64,000 bases of DNA from an uncultured Peptostreptococcus sp. GTDB taxonomy: Bacteria > Bacillota > Clostridia > Peptostreptococcales > Peptostreptococcaceae. Below are positions 59,328 to 64,000 of the stretch, one piece after another; position 1 is the stretch's first letter, and every line of letters starts with the position of its first letter. The notes under the pieces were generated by a model. The model searched no databases. It was not told the origin of the DNA and was given only the letters and a program-made list of their open reading frames with translations. Where the stretch lies: assembly GCA_900759325.1 (NCBI GenBank), contig CAAEUW010000027.1:6234-70233 (forward strand), read 5' to 3'. The position numbers were made by a program, and so were the translations under genes.

Positions 59328-60692
59328 ATGAAGAGGAAAGATATTATAGAATTTGAAGTAGGTAAGATGGAGTTTGGTGGTGTATCACGCTCTATTTATG
59401 AAGGCAAGCGAATAAAAATGAAGGGTGGTATCACAGGCCAAAAGGTAAGGGCTGTCGTGAAAAAGTCTAGGTCAGACAGTGGTGAGGTAAAATTATTAGA
59501 GCTACTAGAGCCATCTGAAATAGAGACTGCCCCAGTCTGTAGACACTTTAGACAGTGTGGAGGATGTTCAATCCTATCCATTTCCTACGAAAAGCAATTA
59601 GAAATAAAAAAAGATCAAATACTAGACCTATTCGACAAGGCTGGTATTAAGGACTATGAATTTTTGGGAATTCAGGGTAGTCCTAGCCAGTATGCCTATA
59701 GGAACAAGATGGAGTTTACCTTTGGAGATGAATACAAGGATGGCCCCCTATCACTTGGTATGCACAAGGTTGGAAGGTTTATAGACATAGTTACAGTTGA
59801 TGACTGTAGGATAATAGATGATGACTTTAGGAAGATAATGGTAGGCACAAGGGACTACTTTGAGGAGAAGGGTCTACCGTACTATAGGTCCTTTAACCAC
59901 CAGGGTTACCTTAGACACCTAGTAGTCAGGAGGGGTGAAAATACTGGGGAAATTATGGTAAATATAGTTACGTCATCCCAGCTTGACTACAAGATGGAGG
60001 ACTACAAGGACTTTCTATTGGGTCTAGACCTTGAAAGTAAACTAGTGGGAGTCCTACATACCATCAATGATGGACTTGCAGATGCTGTTAAGTGTGATGA
60101 GCTAAGAGTCCTGCATGGTAGGGATTATTTCTATGAAGAGGTATTAGGCTTGAGGTTTAAGGTATCACCTTTCTCCTTCTTCCAGACAAATACCAAGGGG
60201 GCAGAAGACTTATATACAATAGCCAGAGAATTTGCTGGTAACAAGGGAGATGGCAAGGTAGTATTTGATCTCTACAGTGGTACAGGTACTATAGGCCAGC
60301 TTATGGCCAAGACAGCCAAGAAGGTTTACGGTATAGAGTTGGTAGAAGAGGCTGTAGTTGCAGCCAACCAGAATGCAGGGCTTAATAACTTAGATAACTG
60401 CGAATTTATAGCCGGTGATGTGGCCAAGCTAGTAACTTCTCTTCCCGAAAGACCAGACCTAATTATAGTAGACCCACCAAGGGCAGGTATCCTAGCTAAC
60501 GGTGTCAAGGATATAGCTGAATTTGGGGCCGGAGAGATAGTCTATGTCAGCTGTAATCCTAAGTCCTTGGTTGAAAATGTGGTTGAGTTTGAGTCTAGAG
60601 GCTACAAGCTAGACAAGTTAAAGTTGATGGACATGTTCCCATCAGGCCCTCATGTGGAGTGCATAGCGTTGATACAAAGAGTGAAATCGTGA
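59328..60692 (+). CDS. rlmD: 23S rRNA (uracil-C5)-methyltransferase, RlmD-like
   Basis: About 454 residues. A TRAM domain is followed by the [4Fe-4S] motif CRHFRQCGGCSILSISYEKQ near residue 74, the SAM site VFDLYSGTGTIGQLMAK, DPPRAG and VYVSCNP with the catalytic Cys. It makes m5U in 23S rRNA. The ATG at 59328 is chosen, though TTG 59325 and GTG 59322 in frame are closer to AAAGG. The last codons (from about 60655) are probably supplied by the inserted mobile element, restoring an intact C-terminus. Confidence 0.92.
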   Translation: MKRKDIIEFEVGKMEFGGVSRSIYEGKRIKMKGGITGQKVRAVVKKSRSDSGEVKLLELLEPSEIETAPVCRHFRQCGGCSILSISYEKQLEIKKDQILDLFDKAGIKDYEFLGIQGSPSQYAYRNKMEFTFGDEYKDGPLSLGMHKVGRFIDIVTVDDCRIIDDDFRKIMVGTRDYFEEKGLPYYRSFNHQGYLRHLVVRRGENTGEIMVNIVTSSQLDYKMEDYKDFLLGLDLESKLVGVLHTINDGLADAVKCDELRVLHGRDYFYEEVLGLRFKVSPFSFFQTNTKGAEDLYTIAREFAGNKGDGKVVFDLYSGTGTIGQLMAKTAKKVYGIELVEEAVVAANQNAGLNNLDNCEFIAGDVAKLVTSLPERPDLIIVDPPRAGILANGVKDIAEFGAGEIVYVSCNPKSLVENVVEFESRGYKLDKLKLMDMFPSGPHVECIALIQRVKS

Positions 60693-60850
60693 AAATCCTG
60701 CATTTTAAGCAGTTTTACAAGCATTATGTATTTGTAGAAGATGGAGAGGGAGGACGAAAAAAAGTCCTAAAAAATTATATTGATGTGAATGTTTGCATTG
60801 ATATGGTGTGTGGAGATACAAAGAATGCTTTAGAAAGTGAGGACTACTAA
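60689..60850 (+). CDS. Small element-encoded protein
   Basis: A 53-residue reading frame from a GTG that overlaps the rlmD stop (GTGA). It has no recognised domain. The next gene starts at its stop. It could also be read from a longer in-frame ATG at 60659. Likely the first gene of the element. Confidence 0.5.
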   Translation: MKILHFKQFYKHYVFVEDGEGGRKKVLKNYIDVNVCIDMVCGDTKNALESEDY

Positions 60851-61135
60851 ATGATGAGATGGATAATAAAAATAATCTTGTTTCCAATTAGCTTGGTGTT
60901 GAGTATCCTTACAGCATTTCTGACATTCCTACTTGGTATCGGAACAGCCCTACTATACTTGCTGATGATGTTTTGCATATTTGGAGCAATTGCATCTTTT
61001 ATGCAAAAAGAAGTTGCCATCGGAATAGAAGTATTGGTATTAGGATTTTTGTTAAGTCCTTATGGAATACCGATGGTCGGAGCAGCTGTTATAGCGTTCC
61101 TTCAGGAAATCAACGAAGCAATAAAATCAATCTAA
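60851..61135 (+). CDS. CD1845 family membrane protein
   Basis: A 94-residue hydrophobic protein. RWIIKIILFPISLVLSILTA is the family opening, with two or three helices after it. In C. difficile CTn5 this is the first gene of the element beside the rumA-type target, so its position here supports the same insertion. Function unknown. GTGAGG lies seven bases before the ATG. Confidence 0.75.
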   Translation: MMRWIIKIILFPISLVLSILTAFLTFLLGIGTALLYLLMMFCIFGAIASFMQKEVAIGIEVLVLGFLLSPYGIPMVGAAVIAFLQEINEAIKSI

Positions 61136-61222
61136 AAAAATTCATACAAATGGTTACCAAAGGCGATAGATAAAAAACTATCGTCTTTTTCTTTGCCAAT
61201 TTTTAAGGAGGGAGGTGAAGCG

Positions 61223-61993
61223 ATGGACTTTGACTATTTCTATAACAGAGAAGCAGAAAGATTTAACTTTCTAAAAGTACCTGAAATATTGGTAGACGGA
61301 GAAGAATTTAAGGGATTGTCTGCTGAAGCAATTATCCTTTATTCCATGCTTTTGAAACGAACAGGAATGTCATTTAAGAATAACTGGATAGACAAGGAAG
61401 GCAGAGTATTTATCTATTTCACAGTCGAGGAAATTATGAAAAGAAGAAATATCTCAAAGCCTACTGCCATAAAAACATTAGATGAGTTAGACAGCAAAAA
61501 AGGGATAGGGCTGATTGAAAGAGTAAGACTTGGACTTGGTAAGCCGAACATCATTTATGTCAAAGACTTTATGAGCATAATAGCGGTAAAAGAAAATGAC
61601 CTCTTGAAGTCAAAAAACTTAACTTCAGAAGTAAAAGATTTTAACCTCAGAAGTAAAGAAAATGAACTTCAGGAAGTTCAAAATGTTGACTCTAACTATA
61701 TAGAGAATAATAAGAGTAAGTATAGTAAGAGAGAATATAGTTTTGGGGAAAACGGACTTGGAACATTTCAAAATGTCTTTTTAAAGGATGGAGATATAGG
61801 AGAATTACAAATAAAAATGGCAGGAGAGCTTGATAACTACATTGAGAGGTTATCAACCTATCTTCAAAGTACCGGAAAGACATATAAAGACCATAAAGCA
61901 ACAATTCTTTCTTGGTTTTATAAAGATCAGGGAAGTAAGAAAATATCCAATATCCCTACATGGGAGGAATATAACAAAGGAGAGCATCTATGA
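61223..61993 (+). CDS. Replication initiator protein A (RepA N-terminal type)
   Basis: A 256-residue protein. FYNREAERFNFLKVPEILVD and LSAEAIILYSMLLKRTGMS mark the RepA_N winged-helix domain; a charged linker with NDLLKSKNLTSEV-type repeats leads to a C-terminal helical part. In Tn1549-like elements it is thought to start replication of the excised circle. GGAGGGAGGTG precedes the ATG at 61223. Its stop overlaps the next start (ATGA). Confidence 0.92.
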   Translation: MDFDYFYNREAERFNFLKVPEILVDGEEFKGLSAEAIILYSMLLKRTGMSFKNNWIDKEGRVFIYFTVEEIMKRRNISKPTAIKTLDELDSKKGIGLIERVRLGLGKPNIIYVKDFMSIIAVKENDLLKSKNLTSEVKDFNLRSKENELQEVQNVDSNYIENNKSKYSKREYSFGENGLGTFQNVFLKDGDIGELQIKMAGELDNYIERLSTYLQSTGKTYKDHKATILSWFYKDQGSKKISNIPTWEEYNKGEHL

Positions 61994-62841
61994 ATAAGGA
62001 ATTAGAAAAAGTGATGATAGAAGATGTTGAATATAGTTTTGATCCTGAAAAAGAATACATCAAAGACGGACACGCCTACTGTAAAGTGTGCCATGAAAGA
62101 AAAGACGGGAAAGGATTAGAGTTTTTCGGAAAGCAGATGATATTTAAGACTGCTTGTAAATGCGATAGAGATAGAGAAGCAAAAGAAAAAGAAAGACAGA
62201 AGCAACTTGAAATCGAGAGATTAAAAAGTAGCTGCTTCACATCCATTATTCAGTGGGCATATACCTTTGAAAACTATCAGGGGAAAGAAAATCAGAGCCT
62301 TATCATCGCAAAGAATTTTGTAAAAGATTATGAATTGATGAAAAAGGAAAATATCGGACTTCTGTTCTATGGAACAGTTGGAAGCGGAAAGACCTATCTT
62401 GCCTGCTCCATTGCCAATGCACTGATTGAACAGTATCAGATAAGCGTTAAGATTAGAAACTTTTCACAGATAATCAACGAACTGCAAAAAGGAGGATTTG
62501 ACCTTGATAAAAACGCATATATCGAATCCCTTGTAAATACTTCCGTTCTCATCTTAGATGATTTAGGAATTGAAAGAGATACAAGCTATGCAAAAGAGCA
62601 GGTATATAACATTGTGAATAACAGGTACTTAAAGCATAAGCCGACAATCTTTACCACAAATCTTTCATACAGCCAAATTGAAAACTGTACGGAGAGCGTG
62701 GAATACCAAAGAATTTACTCAAGAATTATTGAGATGTGTATTCCTGTGATGGTACTTGGAGAAGATTACAGGAAAGTTATTCAGGAAGAAAAATTAAAGA
62801 GGAATAAAGAAAGATTACTGACTGGAGGTGAGAGAACTTGA
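61990..62841 (+). CDS. DnaC-like ATP-binding helicase loader
   Basis: A 283-residue AAA+ protein. An N-terminal zinc-ribbon-like run has CKVCHER and CKCDRD. Walker A is FYGTVGSGKTYLAC and Walker B is VLILDDLGIERD. It should load a replicative helicase at the element's origin together with RepA, whose gene it overlaps by four bases. Confidence 0.92.
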   Translation: MNKELEKVMIEDVEYSFDPEKEYIKDGHAYCKVCHERKDGKGLEFFGKQMIFKTACKCDRDREAKEKERQKQLEIERLKSSCFTSIIQWAYTFENYQGKENQSLIIAKNFVKDYELMKKENIGLLFYGTVGSGKTYLACSIANALIEQYQISVKIRNFSQIINELQKGGFDLDKNAYIESLVNTSVLILDDLGIERDTSYAKEQVYNIVNNRYLKHKPTIFTTNLSYSQIENCTESVEYQRIYSRIIEMCIPVMVLGEDYRKVIQEEKLKRNKERLLTGGERT

Positions 62842-63323
62842 TCAATGAAGAAATCGCAAGAAAAACGCTTAACATGGAAGTGAAAGCTGCCAAAGTAACG
62901 GGAAAGCTGCTTCTCAACCTATTAAAGAAACTGATGAAAGAGGCTGAAAAACTTGGAGGACTTGAAAAGCTGGTTAATGCTAACGGAAATGAAGTAAAGC
63001 TAAAAGATATGGTTAAAAAGGGACAGCTTGAAGAAATTCCGGTAGAAGAAGCGGAGCTGAAAGAACTGAAAAAGGAACTTAATCGGTATGGGGTAAAGTT
63101 TTCAGTAATGAAAGATAAGGAAAGCGGTAAATACTCTGTATTCTTTCAGGCAAAAGACATGAAAGTCATGGATAAAGCCTTTAAACACGCTCTTTCAGAA
63201 TCAGAAAGGAAAACGGAAAGAAAAGAGTCCATTCACAAAAATATTGAGAAGTTCAAGGAGATGGCAAAGAACTCTCTTTCTAAAGATAAAGTCAAGAATA
63301 AACAAAAGGAGCAGAGCCTATGA
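62838..63323 (+). CDS. pcfB: PcfB family (DUF3801) protein
   Basis: A 161-residue relaxosome or coupling-related protein. KGQLEEIPVEEAELKELKKE and YGVKFSVMKDKESGKYSVFF match PcfB. It starts at TTG, with GGAGGTG seven bases upstream, and overlaps both neighbours by four bases (TTGA, ATGA), so it is translationally coupled to the coupling-protein gene. Confidence 0.9.
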   Translation: MINEEIARKTLNMEVKAAKVTGKLLLNLLKKLMKEAEKLGGLEKLVNANGNEVKLKDMVKKGQLEEIPVEEAELKELKKELNRYGVKFSVMKDKESGKYSVFFQAKDMKVMDKAFKHALSESERKTERKESIHKNIEKFKEMAKNSLSKDKVKNKQKEQSL

Positions 63324-63889
63324 TAGATAAAATACTAAAAGACATCAAAGGCTTATTTAAGGTGCAAGATAAGGCAAAGTTTCTAAAACAGAACATTCCC
63401 TATCTTGCATTTTTCTATGTAGGCAATATCTTTTCTCATCATGTACGAGCCTATACAGGTGGTGATGTGATAGACAAAATCTTTCAAGGAATATTGGAAC
63501 TTAATACCATGAGTTTTATTCCGAGTATTCATGTGGCTGATATTATAATGGGCGTAGGAGTGGCAGCTCTAATTAAATTTATTGTCTATACCAAAGGCAA
63601 AAATGCTAAAAAGTTTAGACAGGGGAAAGAGTATGGATCAGCACGATGGGGAACGAGAAAAGATATAGAGCCGTATGTGGATGAAAAGTTCCAAAACAAT
63701 ATCTTGCTTACTCAAACAGAACGATTAACTATGAATGGCAGACCTGCTAATCCAAAGTATGCAAGAAATAAGAATGTACTTGTTATTGGTGGTTCTGGCT
63801 CCGGAAAGACGAGATTTTATGTAAAGCCTAACCTAATGCAAATGCACTCATCATATTGCGTAACAGATCCGAAAGGATTAACCTTTTAG
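63320..63889 (+). pseudogene. VirD4/PcfC-type coupling protein, truncated
   Basis: Only 189 residues of a protein that is normally about 600. The two N-terminal membrane helices and the Walker A motif VLVIGGSGSGKTRFYVKP are present, followed by SSYCVTDPKG; then the frame ends in LTF and a stop, where relatives go on with TLxxE. Walker B and the rest are missing. The recombinase ribosome site comes 25 bases after the stop, so a large internal deletion is the simplest cause. It cannot drive DNA transfer. Confidence 0.85.
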
Positions 63890-63931
63890 GGACAGAGAAA
63901 ATAACAAAAACTTGGAAAGGAGGTAATTCTC

Positions 63932-64000
63932 ATGTCAAATACGAAAAGAACAGGACAAACAGCCCTTTATGAGCGTTTAAGTCGAGATGATGAAATGCAA
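63932..64000 (+). CDS. Large serine recombinase, N-terminal start only
   Basis: Twenty-three codons: MSNTKRTGQTALYERLSRDD and three more, cut off by the window end. The TALYERLSRDDE run is the start of the resolvase domain of Tn1549/CTn-type serine recombinases, whose Ser follows the Arg-Leu. AAAGGAGG precedes the ATG. In complete elements this gene lies at the right end, after the transfer genes. Confidence 0.85.
   Translation, partial: MSNTKRTGQTALYERLSRDDEMQ

Larger units (their letters stand above)
60655..64000 (+). mobile_element. Left part of a Tn1549/CTn5-type conjugative element, reduced
   Basis: The gene order after rlmD is a small ORF, a CD1845-like membrane protein, replication initiator A, a DnaC-like loader, PcfB, a truncated VirD4 and a large serine recombinase. 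This is the left module of Tn1549/CTn5 relatives, which are known to integrate at the 3' end of the rumA/rlmD-type gene in C. difficile and streptococci. The transfer genes that should follow VirD4 are missing. The right end is beyond the window. The left att point is in or near 60655-60692; its core was not determined. Confidence 0.82.

Overview
This 64 kb window comes from a low-GC Gram-positive anaerobe of the Bacillota (Clostridia-type, possibly a Tissierellia or Peptostreptococcales relative). The signs are a CIRCE-controlled groESL, T-box and PyrR leader regulation, a CWB2-type cell-wall protein, an ECF vitamin/metallophore-type transporter, and a Tn1549/CTn-type conjugative element. Chromosomal genes lean strongly on CTA and AGG codons. 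I cannot name the species from the sequence alone.

Layout. 1-5060 is housekeeping: the end of a cardiolipin synthase gene, groES-groEL, guaA and a uracil-DNA-glycosylase-like gene. 5061-24285 is an accessory region. It holds a DUF2254 membrane protein flanked by two copies of a palindromic repeat, then a defence island. The island contains an HTH regulator, an SNF2-type helicase, a DUF4391 protein, a type III Mod and Res pair, a SIR2-like protein, an orphan membrane protein, a DUF4357 remnant, an internally deleted IS30-type element, a Septu-like ATPase/HNH pair, and three small proteins. The codon use differs sharply from the flanks: the helicase-Mod genes are CGT/CTT-rich and the SIR2-to-HNH stretch is extremely AT-rich, which suggests assembly from several sources.

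24394-28543 carries a lipoprotein, small membrane proteins, a SemiSWEET sugar transporter with a decayed carbohydrate-binding fragment behind it, and a TraX-like protein. 28590-31960 is a pyrimidine operon (pyrB-pyrK-pyrD-pyrE) with a PyrR-type RNA site right before the first start codon. 32000-39230 is a TetR-controlled ECF transporter (T, fused double ATPase, MptD-type S) followed by two half-size ABC exporter-fold proteins, the arrangement seen for metallophore uptake. 39325-46373 holds a lipoprotein, an AbiV-like protein, an AlkD-like repair enzyme, an Spx/ArsC-family protein, a C_GCAxxG_C_C protein, a sigma/anti-sigma pair, a CWB2 protein and a membrane protein.

46941-52272 has a YhgE/Pip protein, an ABM monooxygenase and a polar amino acid ABC transporter under a T-box leader whose antiterminator/terminator module is duplicated. 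52415-60692 is rpsD with a structured leader, a DapA-like protein missing both catalytic Lys and Tyr, L-serine dehydratase, a NimA-like protein, a methyltransferase, hslO, rsuA and rlmD. 60655-64000 is the left end of a Tn1549/CTn5-type element inserted at the 3' end of rlmD. Its VirD4 gene is cut off and lies directly next to the large serine recombinase gene, so most of the conjugation module appears deleted.

The most noteworthy items are the tandem T-box, the composite restriction/helicase operon with its neighbours, the catalytically stripped DapA, a family of 63-bp palindromes, short tandem repeats placed before groEL, hslO and rlmD, and the collapsed conjugative element.
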